DNA of 6,510 bases from an uncultured Acetatifactor sp. (GTDB taxonomy: Bacteria; Bacillota; Clostridia; Lachnospirales; Lachnospiraceae). Made by a program: the position numbers and the translations under genes. The stretch covers positions 1 through 6,510 of the forward strand of contig CAOOJO010000155.1 of NCBI GenBank assembly GCA_948496895.1, read 5' to 3'. The notes below the pieces were generated by a model. The model was given only the letters and a program-made list of their open reading frames with translations. It ran no database searches and had not been told where the DNA came from. Each line of letters begins with the position of its first letter. The stretch's first letter is position 1. Positions 1 through 6,438 of this stretch are shown in pieces.

Positions 1-567
1 GCCAGAGATTTGTCCCAGGACAAGCTTGCCCGGATAGCGGAGAACATAGCCCGCATGAGGGCCGGGAATATCCAGGCCCAGGTCTATGACGCTACGCGCG
101 CAGATGAGGCGCTTTTGGGGAAAGCGGACGTGGTGCTGCTGGACGTGCCCTGCTCCGGGCTGGGGGTCATGGGCAAGAAGCGGGACATCAGATACCGGGT
201 AAAGCCGGAGGACTTAAAAAGCCTACAGGCCCTCCAGAGACAGATTGTAAAGGCCAGCGCCTCATACGTGAAGCCCGGCGGGACGCTGCTCTACAGCACC
301 TGCACCATCCACAGCGGGGAGAACCAGGAGATGGCGCGGTTTATCGCGAGGGAGCTTGGCTTCGAGCCGGTATCCCTGGAGGGTGTCCTCCCGGAGGAGG
401 TGCTGGCCGCCAAACGGCAGGTGGCGGCCCGGATGCGGGAGAGCGGAAGAAAAGCGCCCGTGCCTCTTACAGAAGCGGAGGATGCGGCCTGCGTCCAGCT
501 CCTGCCGGGCTTTCTGGAGGCGGACGGCTTCTTTATCGCCAGGTTCCGCAGGAAGACGGATTCGTAG
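1..567 (+). CDS. rsmB: 16S rRNA (cytosine-C5)-methyltransferase RsmB, C-terminal part (5' truncated by window)
   Basis: The reading frame is open from base 1 and ends at TAG 565-567, giving 188 residues of a protein whose N-terminal half (NusB-like RNA-binding region and start of the Rossmann fold) lies outside the window. It belongs to the NOL1/NOP2/Sun family, which transfers methyl from SAM to C5 of a cytosine; RsmB acts on C967 of 16S rRNA (E. coli numbering). Visible motifs, numbered from base 1: ARDLS at the very start, motif IV DVPCSGLG (residues 48-55, Cys51, which assists product release) and motif VI YSTCTI (98-103, Cys101, the nucleophile), followed by EN. The end QLLPG...DGFFIARFRR is the usual family C-terminus. 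The TTG at 10-12 is internal, not a start. RsmF-like relatives share the motifs, but the position upstream of rlmN, PP2C, PASTA kinase and rsgA favours RsmB. Family assignment is very secure; the exact target base is inferred. Confidence 0.93.
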   Translation, partial: ARDLSQDKLARIAENIARMRAGNIQAQVYDATRADEALLGKADVVLLDVPCSGLGVMGKKRDIRYRVKPEDLKSLQALQRQIVKASASYVKPGGTLLYSTCTIHSGENQEMARFIARELGFEPVSLEGVLPEEVLAAKRQVAARMRESGRKAPVPLTEAEDAACVQLLPGFLEADGFFIARFRRKTDS

Positions 568-664
568 GCACGCAGCCGGAGCGTTCTTCGGAAAAAAGTG
601 TACGACAGAATGTCCGCAGTACACAGGCATAAAACGAAAAGGGAAAAGGATAATAGGTACAGAA

Positions 665-1717
665 ATGGATAAAGGAATCAGGAAGAGAATCGATGTCAAA
701 TCTCTGACATTGCCGGAACTGGTGGCAGAGCTGACCTCCATGGAGGAAAAGCCCTTCCGCGCCAGGCAGATGTATGAGTGGATGCATGTGAAGCTGGCCA
801 GAGGGTTCGATGAGATGACCAACCTCTCCAAGGCCCTGCGGGAGGAGTGCGGGAATCGCTTCACTTATACGGCCTTGCAGGCAGTGCGGGTGCAGGAGTC
901 CAAAATCGACGGCACGAAGAAATTCCTCTTTGAGCTGTCGGACGGACAACTGGTGGAGAGCGTCTGGATGCGGTACAGACATGGCAACAGCGTCTGCATC
1001 TCCTCCCAGGTGGGCTGCAGGATGGGCTGCGCCTTCTGCGCCTCCGGGATAGAGGGTCTGGAGCGCAACCTCACCCCCGGGGAGATGCTGGATCAAATCT
1101 ACGCCATCACCAGGCTGACAGGAGAGCGGGTGAGCAATGTAGTGGTCATGGGAACGGGCGAGCCGTTGGATAATTACAATAATCTATTGACGTTCATCCG
1201 CATGCTTACGGACGAGGACGGGCTCCACATCAGCCAGAGGAACGTGACGGTGTCCACCTGCGGCCTGGTGCCCCAGATGAAGCTGTTAGCCCGGGAGAAG
1301 CTGCAGATTACGCTGGCATTATCCTTGCATGCCACCACGGACGAGAAGCGGGAGAGCCTGATGCCCGTGGCAAAGCGGTACAAAATAGAGGAGCTGATGG
1401 AGGCCTGCGCCTACTATTTCCAGGAGACAGGCAGGCGGATTACCCTGGAATACAGCCTGGTCAGGGGAGTCAACGATTCGGAGCGGGACGCGGAGCGTCT
1501 CTGCCGCCTGGCAAAGCCCCTGCACTGCCACATCAACCTGATTCCCGTGAACCCTGTGCGGGAGCGGGATTTCGCCAGGCCGGATGCCGACAGAATCAGG
1601 GCTTTTCAAAATATACTTGAAAAAAACAGAATTAATGGTAGTATTAGAAGGGAACTGGGCCGGGATATCGATGGGGCCTGCGGGCAATTACGCCGCAGAC
1701 ATATGTCCAGGCTTTAG
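665..1717 (+). CDS. rlmN: Dual-specificity 23S rRNA/tRNA (adenine-C2)-methyltransferase RlmN
   Basis: This 350-residue radical-SAM enzyme makes 2-methyladenosine at A2503 of 23S rRNA and, in studied homologues, at A37 of some tRNAs. The 4Fe-4S cluster motif CRMGCAFC supplies Cys118, Cys122 and Cys125. The two cysteines of the methyl-transfer mechanism are Cys111 (in VCISSQVGC) and Cys339 (in DIDGACGQLRRRH). MGTGEPLDN (162-170) and LALSLHA (217-223) are further family signatures. The N-terminal part (about 10-95) is the small accessory domain, with PFRARQMYEWM typical of RlmN. The frame is open upstream to 356, overlapping rsmB, but ATG 665 is preferred because it gives the normal family length and N-terminus; an AGG at 655-657 is a modest ribosome site 7 bases before it. 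The mechanistic Cys339 and the LGRDIDGACGQL end support RlmN rather than Cfr. The 97-base spacer after rsmB shows no clear terminator or promoter, so cotranscription is likely. Confidence 0.97.
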   Translation: MDKGIRKRIDVKSLTLPELVAELTSMEEKPFRARQMYEWMHVKLARGFDEMTNLSKALREECGNRFTYTALQAVRVQESKIDGTKKFLFELSDGQLVESVWMRYRHGNSVCISSQVGCRMGCAFCASGIEGLERNLTPGEMLDQIYAITRLTGERVSNVVVMGTGEPLDNYNNLLTFIRMLTDEDGLHISQRNVTVSTCGLVPQMKLLAREKLQITLALSLHATTDEKRESLMPVAKRYKIEELMEACAYYFQETGRRITLEYSLVRGVNDSERDAERLCRLAKPLHCHINLIPVNPVRERDFARPDADRIRAFQNILEKNRINGSIRRELGRDIDGACGQLRRRHMSRL

Positions 1718-1725
1718 AGGGTATA

Positions 1726-1757
1726 CCTGTCAGGCGGGGGGAGAAGCGCCTGACAGG
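1726..1757 (+). promoter_or_regulatory. Perfect 11-bp inverted repeat (RNA hairpin) between rlmN and the PP2C gene
   Basis: CCTGTCAGGCG (1726-1736) is exactly complementary to CGCCTGACAGG (1747-1757), with a purine-rich 10-base loop GGGGGAGAAG. It starts 8 bases after the rlmN stop and ends 26 bases before the preferred GTG start of the phosphatase. No T-run follows, so it is not a standard intrinsic terminator. The right arm contains the AGG of AGGAGA (1755-1760), the only ribosome site for the alternative TTG start at 1769, and would hide it; GGAGG at 1771-1775 remains free. Possible roles are transcript stabilisation, a processing site, or tuning of translation. The pairing is seen directly; the role is inferred. 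Confidence 0.6.
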
Positions 1758-1770
1758 AGAATGGGATATT

Positions 1771-1775
1771 GGAGG
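1771..1775 (+). promoter_or_regulatory. Ribosome binding site GGAGG that decides the PP2C start
   Basis: GGAGG sits 8 bases before the GTG at 1784, an ideal distance. The competing TTG at 1769 overlaps this site and depends on an AGGAGA at 1755-1760 that is partly inside a stable hairpin. This favours GTG 1784 as the main start. Confidence 0.7.
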
Positions 1776-1783
1776 ATACAGGT

Positions 1784-2515
1784 GTGCTAAAGACATTTTC
1801 CGTAACGAATATCGGCAGAAAGAGGAAAATGAATCAGGATTACGTGTATACGTCTGAGCGGCCCGTGGGAAATCTGCCCAATCTGTTCCTGGTGGCGGAT
1901 GGCATGGGAGGCCATAACGCGGGGGAATACGCGTCGAAGGTCACAGTGGAGACGATTGTGGAACGGATAGCGGATTCCGCCCAGACGGATGCCCTGCGCT
2001 GCTTTGACGAAGCGATTCAGGCGGCCAACGGGCGGATACGCAAGCTGGCGGCGGCATCCTACCTGCTGGCGGGCATGGGGACTACGGTGGTGGCGGCGAG
2101 CTGCGACGGGAACCGTCTGTCCGTGGCCAATGTGGGGGACAGCAGGCTGTATGTGGTAGGCCCTCAGGAGATACGGCAGATTACCAGGGACCACTCCTGG
2201 GTGGAGGAGATGGTGCTGCGGGGCGGCATCGGCAGGGAGGAAGCCAGGAACCACCCGGACAAGAATATCATTACCAGGGCGGTGGGCGCCGAGGACACGG
2301 TGAAGGCCGACTTTTTTTCCGTGCGTCTGGAAGAGGGGGATATGGTGCTGATGTGCACCGACGGGCTGACCAATATGCTGGAGGACAGAGAGATACGGAT
2401 GATTCTCAACGGGGCCCGGGACATTGTGGAAAAGGCACAGGAGCTGGTGGACGCTGCCAATGAGAACGGCGGCAAGGACAACATCAGCGTGATTTTGATT
2501 GAGCCTCTGGCTTGA
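1784..2515 (+). CDS. prpC: PP2C-family Ser/Thr protein phosphatase (Stp/PrpC type)
   Basis: A 243-residue, soluble, metal-dependent phosphatase that removes phosphate from Ser/Thr residues, in this family chiefly from the partner PASTA kinase and its substrates. The PP2C motifs occur in order: GRKRKMNQD (11-19, metal ligand Asp19), VADGMGGHNAGEYAS (37-51, Asp39 and Gly40 bind metal), GTTVVAA (99-105), ANVGDSRLY (115-123), ITRDHSW (133-139), TRAVG (164-168), CTDGL (191-195, Asp193) and GGKDNISVILIE (229-240, Asp232). All the expected metal ligands are present, and no signal peptide or membrane segment is seen. The GTG start gives MLKTFSVTNIG, like the family N-terminus, and is served by GGAGG. 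A TTG at 1769 would add five residues. The kinase gene directly downstream fits the usual prpC-prkC pair. Stp and PrpC are names used for the same enzyme in different species. Confidence 0.95.
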   Translation: MLKTFSVTNIGRKRKMNQDYVYTSERPVGNLPNLFLVADGMGGHNAGEYASKVTVETIVERIADSAQTDALRCFDEAIQAANGRIRKLAAASYLLAGMGTTVVAASCDGNRLSVANVGDSRLYVVGPQEIRQITRDHSWVEEMVLRGGIGREEARNHPDKNIITRAVGAEDTVKADFFSVRLEEGDMVLMCTDGLTNMLEDREIRMILNGARDIVEKAQELVDAANENGGKDNISVILIEPLA

Positions 2516-2518
2516 TGT

Positions 2519-2561
2519 GGGAAGGAACCCCGCTTTTGGATGCAAAGGCCTGATTCCTCCC
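2519..2561 (+). promoter_or_regulatory. Foldable spacer between phosphatase and kinase genes
   Basis: GGGAAGGAA (2519-2527) can pair with TTCCTCCC (2554-2561), leaving one bulged A. Inside, GCTTTTG (2532-2538) pairs with CAAAGGC (2543-2549) with one G-U pair and a GATG loop. No T-run follows, so a terminator is unlikely. The alternative kinase ATG at 2540 lies in the inner loop, and its only ribosome-site candidate (GAAGGA, 2521-2526) lies mostly in the outer stem, which argues for the ATG at 2594. The pairing is seen; any regulatory use is inference. Confidence 0.4.
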
Positions 2562-2581
2562 GCTCAATGGAATGGATAGAT

Positions 2582-2587
2582 GGGAGA
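2582..2587 (+). promoter_or_regulatory. Ribosome binding site GGGAGA of the PASTA kinase gene
   Basis: GGGAGA lies 6 bases before ATG 2594. The upstream in-frame ATG at 2540 has only GAAGGA 13 bases away, and the ATG at 2567 has no good site, so this motif sets the start that yields the family-typical MVKIGMMIGDRYE. Confidence 0.7.
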
Positions 2588-2593
2588 ACGTAT

Positions 2594-4720
2594 ATGGTTA
2601 AGATTGGAATGATGATAGGCGACAGGTACGAGGTGCTGGAGAAAATCGGCACCGGCGGCATGTCGGATGTATATAAAGCGAAATGCCATAAGCTCAACCG
2701 CTTCGTGGCCGTCAAGGTCCTGAAGCAGGAGTTCAGTGAGAACGCCAATTTCGTATCGAAATTCCGTACAGAGGCCCAGGCCGCGGCCGGGCTGATGCAC
2801 CCCAATATCGTGAACGTCTACGATGTGGGCGAGGAGAACGGCATCTATTATATCGTCATGGAGCTTGTGGAGGGCATCACCCTCAAGAAATATATCGAGA
2901 AAAAGGCCAGGCTGTCCTTCAAGGAGGCGGTGAGCATCGCCATCCAGGTCAGCATGGGAATCGAGGCGGCCCACAACAACCATATCATCCACAGGGACAT
3001 CAAGCCCCAGAACATCATCATTTCCAAGGACGGAAAGGTGAAGGTGACGGATTTCGGCATCGCCAAGGCCGCCACCAGCAATACCATCACCTCCAACGTG
3101 ATGGGCTCCGTCCACTATACGTCGCCGGAGCAGGCCAGGGGCGGCTACAGCGATGAGAAGAGCGACATCTATTCCCTGGGGATAACCATATTCGAGATGC
3201 TCACCGGGCGCGTGCCCTTCAACGGGGAGACCACGGTGGCCATCGCCATCAAGCATATCCAGGAGGAGCTGCCCTCGCCCAAGGAATTCGTGCCGGAGAT
3301 TCCCACCAGCGTGGAGGGCATCGTGATGAAGTGCTGCCAGAAGTCCCCGGACCGCAGGTATCAGAGCATGCAGGAGCTGATTGCCGATTTAAAGCAGTCC
3401 CTGATGAATCCGGAGGAGGCCATCGTGCCAAACGATCCGGACATGGAGGCGGGCACCCGCCCCATCACGGACAATGAGAGGGCCCAGATCAAGCGCCGCA
3501 CGGCCTATCATGACCGCTATGAGTACGAGGAGCGGGAGGAGTCCATGCGCCTGCGGGCCGAGGCGGAGCCTATCTACGAGGATGAGGAGGAGCCGGAGGA
3601 CGAGGACGACTATGACTACAACCCCAGGATGGAGAAGGTGACCACCTTTCTGGCGCTGCTGGCAGGCGTGGTCATATGCGTGATCGTGGTGGTACTGGCC
3701 CTGAAGGTCTTCGGGGAGAGGGATGACGGGAAGGAGCCGGACAAGCCGATTATCGCGTCGGAGGAGGAATCCCCCAGCCCATCCCCGGAAATCAGATATG
3801 TAAAGATGCCTGACGTGAAGGGCAAGAGTGTGGAGGACGCCAGGAATGAGCTGAAGAACCTGGAAATCGAATCCGAGGTGGACTATCAGGAATCGGACGA
3901 TGTGGAGATGGGAAAGGTGATCAGCGCGGACGTAGAGACCGGCACGGAGATTCCGGTGGGAACCAAGGTAAAGCTCATTGCCAGCGCGGGGGCCCAGGGG
4001 GTGGAAGTGCCCTCTGTGACAGGCGATTCCTATGAGGATGCCAACGCGAAGCTGGTGGCGGAAGGATTCACGGTGACGAGAGAGGAGGCCTTCTCCAATG
4101 ATGTGGAGGAGGGGCGCATCATCTCCCAGGTGCCGGCCGCCCAGAACAAGGTGCCCAAGGGAACCAATATCACCGTCATAGTCAGCCAGGGCAAGGAGAA
4201 GATTCGGGTGCCGGATCTGATAGGACGTTCAGAAGCCGACGGCAGGGCGGAGGCCCAGGAGGCCGGGCTGCAGATAGGCGATGTGTCCTATGAGAGCAGC
4301 AATGAGGTCGAAGGGGGACAGATTTTCTACCAGAGCTATTCCAAGGGCTCCTATGTGGATCCCGGAACCAGCATGGACATCAAGGTGAGCTCAGGACCCA
4401 AGGCCGCCACCTACAAATGCAATGCCAGCATCCTGGCCCCTTCCGTGGAGGAAGCGCCGGATTATGTGGCAGGTACGGAGGTCAGCATCACGCTGGTGAC
4501 GGATGACGGACAGACGCTTCTGGAGACAAAGACGGCCAGCTTCCCCCAGGCGGCCAATTATTACGGGCTGACCGCTTCCGGCGGCACTATCACTATGACC
4601 TATACTGTTACCATAGAGGGAGCGACCACTACGGATCCTGACACAGGGGAGACCACTCAGGAGCCTGGTACCACGGAGGAGAGGAGCTTTACCAGAAGGA
4701 TTGAGTTTGTGGAGGAGTAG
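2594..4720 (+). CDS. prkC: Membrane Ser/Thr protein kinase with three PASTA domains (PrkC/PknB type)
   Basis: A 708-residue sensor kinase that phosphorylates proteins of cell-wall synthesis, division, translation and dormancy exit; in this family the outer PASTA repeats bind muropeptides or lipid II. The kinase domain spans about 10-270: glycine loop IGTGGMSDVY (18-27), Lys41 in FVAVK, Glu60, catalytic HRDIKPQN (133-140, Asp135), DFG (153-155), an activation loop with Thr161, Thr164 and Thr166, and SPEQARG (177-183). A very acidic juxtamembrane linker (about 309-342) precedes one membrane helix (350-371). Outside lie a short Ser/Pro linker and PASTA repeats at about 403-467, 469-534 and 537-603. 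The last 105 residues (604-708) look beta-rich with a Thr-rich loop and may correspond to the Ig-like tail known from B. subtilis PrkC. All catalytic residues are present. ATG 2594 is chosen for its ribosome site and N-terminus; ATG 2540 would add 18 atypical residues. The neighbouring PP2C gene is its expected antagonist. Confidence 0.97.
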   Translation: MVKIGMMIGDRYEVLEKIGTGGMSDVYKAKCHKLNRFVAVKVLKQEFSENANFVSKFRTEAQAAAGLMHPNIVNVYDVGEENGIYYIVMELVEGITLKKYIEKKARLSFKEAVSIAIQVSMGIEAAHNNHIIHRDIKPQNIIISKDGKVKVTDFGIAKAATSNTITSNVMGSVHYTSPEQARGGYSDEKSDIYSLGITIFEMLTGRVPFNGETTVAIAIKHIQEELPSPKEFVPEIPTSVEGIVMKCCQKSPDRRYQSMQELIADLKQSLMNPEEAIVPNDPDMEAGTRPITDNERAQIKRRTAYHDRYEYEEREESMRLRAEAEPIYEDEEEPEDEDDYDYNPRMEKVTTFLALLAGVVICVIVVVLALKVFGERDDGKEPDKPIIASEEESPSPSPEIRYVKMPDVKGKSVEDARNELKNLEIESEVDYQESDDVEMGKVISADVETGTEIPVGTKVKLIASAGAQGVEVPSVTGDSYEDANAKLVAEGFTVTREEAFSNDVEEGRIISQVPAAQNKVPKGTNITVIVSQGKEKIRVPDLIGRSEADGRAEAQEAGLQIGDVSYESSNEVEGGQIFYQSYSKGSYVDPGTSMDIKVSSGPKAATYKCNASILAPSVEEAPDYVAGTEVSITLVTDDGQTLLETKTASFPQAANYYGLTASGGTITMTYTVTIEGATTTDPDTGETTQEPGTTEERSFTRRIEFVEE

Positions 4721-4737
4721 AGAAGCAGGGAGCTGTT

Positions 4738-4782
4738 ATGACAGGCAGCGCGGGCAGAAGCTATGAGGGGAAGAATCATTAA
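4738..4782 (+). CDS. Possible 14-codon leader mini-ORF overlapping the rsgA start
   Basis: ATG 4738 opens MTGSAGRSYEGKNH and stops at TAA 4780-4782. It has a good ribosome site, AGGGAG at 4727-4732, 5 bases upstream. The rsgA ATG at 4763, in a different frame, lies inside it and has only a weak site of its own. The short frame could deliver ribosomes to rsgA by translational coupling, or could simply be chance. The peptide resembles no family I know. Arrangement seen; function inferred. Confidence 0.3.
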   Translation: MTGSAGRSYEGKNH

Positions 4783-5653
4783 AGGAATCGCGGGATTCTA
4801 CTATGTACGCTGCGGCGACAGGATATACGAGTGCAAGGCAAAGGGCGTGTTCCGCAAGGACAACCGAAAGCCCCTGGTGGGGGACTGGGTGGAGATGGAC
4901 GTGCTGGACGAAGGAGAAAAGCTGGGAAATATCAGCGCACTGCTTCCCAGGGACAGTGAGCTGATACGCCCTGCCGTAGCCAATGTGGATCAGGCTCTGG
5001 TGATTTTCGCTATCGCGAAGCCCCAGCCCAATTTCAACCTCCTGGACCGCTTCCTGGTCATGATGGGCCAGCAGGGAATCCCCAGTGTCATCTGCTTCAA
5101 CAAGCTGGATATCGATGAAGAGGGACTTGGGAGGAGATACCGGAAGCTTTACAGCAACTGTGGCTACCGCACACTGGCTGTCAGCGCCAGGCTGGGCCGT
5201 GGCATCGAAGAACTGAAGGGAATGCTCACAGGGCATACCACAGCAGTGGCCGGGCCCAGCGGCGTAGGGAAATCCTCCATCATCAACTGTCTGCAGTCGG
5301 ATACCGTCATGGAGACGGGGGAAATCAGCGCAAAGATTGAACGCGGGAAGCATACCACCAGGCATTCCGAGCTGATAGCCGTCGGGGAGGATTCCTATAT
5401 CCTGGACACGCCCGGCTTCAGCTCCCTGGGGCTGTTCGATTTGGATAAGGAGCAACTGGCTTACCTTTATCCGGAATTCAGGGTTCATGAGAAATACTGC
5501 CGCTTTGGCGGGTGCGCCCATATCGGGGAGAAGGACTGCGGGGTGAAGGCCGCGGTGGAGGACGGAGCTGTCAGCAAACTGCGGTATGAGAATTACTGTC
5601 TGCTGTATGAGGAGCTGAAAGGAATGGAGCGGAAAAGGACGAAACGTTTGTGA
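4763..5653 (+). CDS. rsgA: Small ribosomal subunit biogenesis GTPase RsgA
   Basis: A 296-residue circularly permuted GTPase (also called YjeQ/EngC/CpgA) that binds the late 30S precursor, checks the decoding centre and releases assembly factors on GTP hydrolysis. An N-terminal OB fold (about 1-68) comes first. The permuted G motifs follow: G4 NKLD (113-116), G5 SAR (141-143), G1 P-loop GPSGVGKS (164-171), the G2 region with Thr198/Thr199 in GKHTTRH, and G3 DTPG (215-218). The C-terminal zinc knuckle has Cys246, Cys251, His253 and Cys259. Length is normal. ATG 4763 is the only usable start, since the frame is closed by TGA at 4739 and no other start codon lies between; MRGRIIKGIAGFYYV is family-like. 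It begins 43 bases after the kinase stop, so cotranscription is likely. In many Firmicutes rpe and thiN come next, but they are absent here. Confidence 0.97.
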   Translation: MRGRIIKGIAGFYYVRCGDRIYECKAKGVFRKDNRKPLVGDWVEMDVLDEGEKLGNISALLPRDSELIRPAVANVDQALVIFAIAKPQPNFNLLDRFLVMMGQQGIPSVICFNKLDIDEEGLGRRYRKLYSNCGYRTLAVSARLGRGIEELKGMLTGHTTAVAGPSGVGKSSIINCLQSDTVMETGEISAKIERGKHTTRHSELIAVGEDSYILDTPGFSSLGLFDLDKEQLAYLYPEFRVHEKYCRFGGCAHIGEKDCGVKAAVEDGAVSKLRYENYCLLYEELKGMERKRTKRL

Positions 5654-5659
5654 AGCCGG

Positions 5660-5791
5660 ATGGAATTTCCCTGGCTCTGGAGGATGCCCCAGAAGGAGAA
5701 CCTGGCGCTTTCGCCGGTGATGCAGCGGTTCATAGAGCATGTGAAGGCGTACATCGCAGAGACGGGGGAAGGGGATAGAGATGAAGTTTAA
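5660..5791 (+). pseudogene. Remnant of a LysR-type regulator (C-terminal tail only)
   Basis: A 43-codon frame runs from ATG 5660 to TAA 5789-5791; the same frame is open back to the rsgA stop (TGA 5651-5653). It reads MEFPWLWRMPQKENLALSPV and then MQRFIEHVKAYIAETGEGDRDEV. The pattern of a hydrophobic strand, charged residues, LSP, a helix with F-I-E and a Lys/Glu tail is how the substrate-binding domain of LysR regulators usually ends. No helix-turn-helix or earlier part is present, and no ribosome site precedes the ATG. The simplest reading is the 3' end of a regulator gene left behind when a deletion or rearrangement joined it to the end of rsgA. A genuine small protein is the alternative. 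The assignment rests on pattern memory, not on an alignment. Confidence 0.5.
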
Positions 5792-5817
5792 TTTACGGAG
5801 CGGCAAATGAAGATTTT

Positions 5818-5824
5818 AGGGGAG
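5818..5824 (+). promoter_or_regulatory. Ribosome binding site AGGGGAG of the GNAT gene
   Basis: AGGGGAG stands 5 bases before ATG 5830 and fixes the start of the acetyltransferase. No clear sigma-A promoter is visible between the rsgA stop and this site. Confidence 0.7.
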
Positions 5825-5829
5825 ACAGC

Positions 5830-6435
5830 ATGGCAGATAGGAATACACCGCAACTGGAGACAGAAAGGCTGATATTAAGGAAATTTACGGAAAATGATAT
5901 AGAGGCACTGTACCTGATACTGAGGGATAAAGAGGTCAATACTTTTCTGCCCTGGTTCCCTTTGCAAAGCATGGAGGAAGCGAAGGCTTTTTTTGATGCA
6001 AGGTATGCGGCAGAGTATGAAAAGCCCCAGGCCTACGCCTATGCCATCTGCCTGAAAGGGGACAGCTGTCCGATAGGCTACATAAAGGTGGATATGGAGG
6101 AAGGCCATGATTTTGGCTACGGGCTTCGGAAGGAGTTTTGGCATAGGGGAATCGTTACGGAAGCCGGGAAAGCTGTCCTGGCGCAGGTGAAAAGAGATGG
6201 CCTTCCCTATGTCACCGCGACCCACGACATCAACAATCCCCGTAGCGGCGGGGTCATGAGACAGTTGGGAATGGAATATCGGTATTCCTATGAAGAGCAA
6301 TGGCAGCCCAAGGATTTTTTAGTTACCTTTCGGATGTATCAGATGAATTTCCAGGAACAAGGCGAATATGTCTTCAGAAAATATTGGGATGAGTCTGCCG
6401 TGCATTTCGTGGAGACAGGGATTTATACTGTTTAA
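5830..6435 (+). CDS. GNAT-family N-acetyltransferase (RimJ/RimL-like)
   Basis: A 201-residue cytoplasmic protein of the GNAT fold, which moves an acetyl group from acetyl-CoA to an amine. The N-terminus LETERLILRKFTENDIEALY (9-28) is the classic opening of the RimJ/RimL type. The acetyl-CoA-binding region follows the strand FGYGLRKEFWHRGIVTEAG, where the HRGIVTEAG stretch stands for the R/Q-x-x-G-x-G/A loop. Later come HDINNPRSGGVMRQLGMEY, the usual Asn/Ser helix and GM strand, and an aromatic-rich C-terminus. The substrate cannot be told: members acetylate ribosomal proteins, antibiotics or small metabolites. A hand count gives about 49% GC over 5881-6420, and about 35% over 5881-5940, against about 63% in a 60-base sample inside the kinase gene (3301-3360), so it may have a different history from the operon. 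It is not part of the conserved rsgA cluster. Confidence 0.9.
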   Translation: MADRNTPQLETERLILRKFTENDIEALYLILRDKEVNTFLPWFPLQSMEEAKAFFDARYAAEYEKPQAYAYAICLKGDSCPIGYIKVDMEEGHDFGYGLRKEFWHRGIVTEAGKAVLAQVKRDGLPYVTATHDINNPRSGGVMRQLGMEYRYSYEEQWQPKDFLVTFRMYQMNFQEQGEYVFRKYWDESAVHFVETGIYTV

Positions 6436-6438
6436 CAA

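Noticed and set aside
576..591. Hairpin CCGGAG-CGTT-CTTCGG after the rsmB stop as a possible terminator.
   Set aside because: The stem is only 6 bp with a G-U pair and is followed by A residues, not T residues; on the other strand the T-run precedes the stem. It does not fit an intrinsic terminator in either direction.
598..624. GTGTAC/GTACAC inverted repeat in the rsmB-rlmN spacer as a possible operator, and CATAAA or GATAAT as a possible -10 box.
   Set aside because: The arms are only 6 bases with a 15-base loop, and no convincing -35 box lies at the right distance. This can occur by chance in an AT-rich spacer.
356..664. Upstream extension of the rlmN frame, overlapping the end of rsmB.
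   Set aside because: It would add 103 residues without family similarity, overlaps rsmB coding sequence in another frame, and has no suitable ribosome site; ATG 665 gives the normal RlmN length.
1761..1790. Nine-codon frame ATG 1761 (MGYWRIQVC) overlapping the phosphatase start as a leader peptide.
   Set aside because: The AGGAG upstream is only one or two bases from the ATG, too close for efficient initiation, and the peptide has no attenuator-like composition.
5702..5717. Hairpin CTGGCG-CTTT-CGCCGG downstream of rsgA as an operon terminator.
   Set aside because: It is short, contains a G-U pair and is not followed by a T-run; it lies inside the LysR-like frame and is explained by coding sequence.
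4736..5806. Long open frame on the minus strand opposite rsgA.
   Set aside because: It is a shadow of the GC-rich rsgA coding sequence: the + strand frame has all RsgA motifs, and the minus frame shows no recognisable domain.
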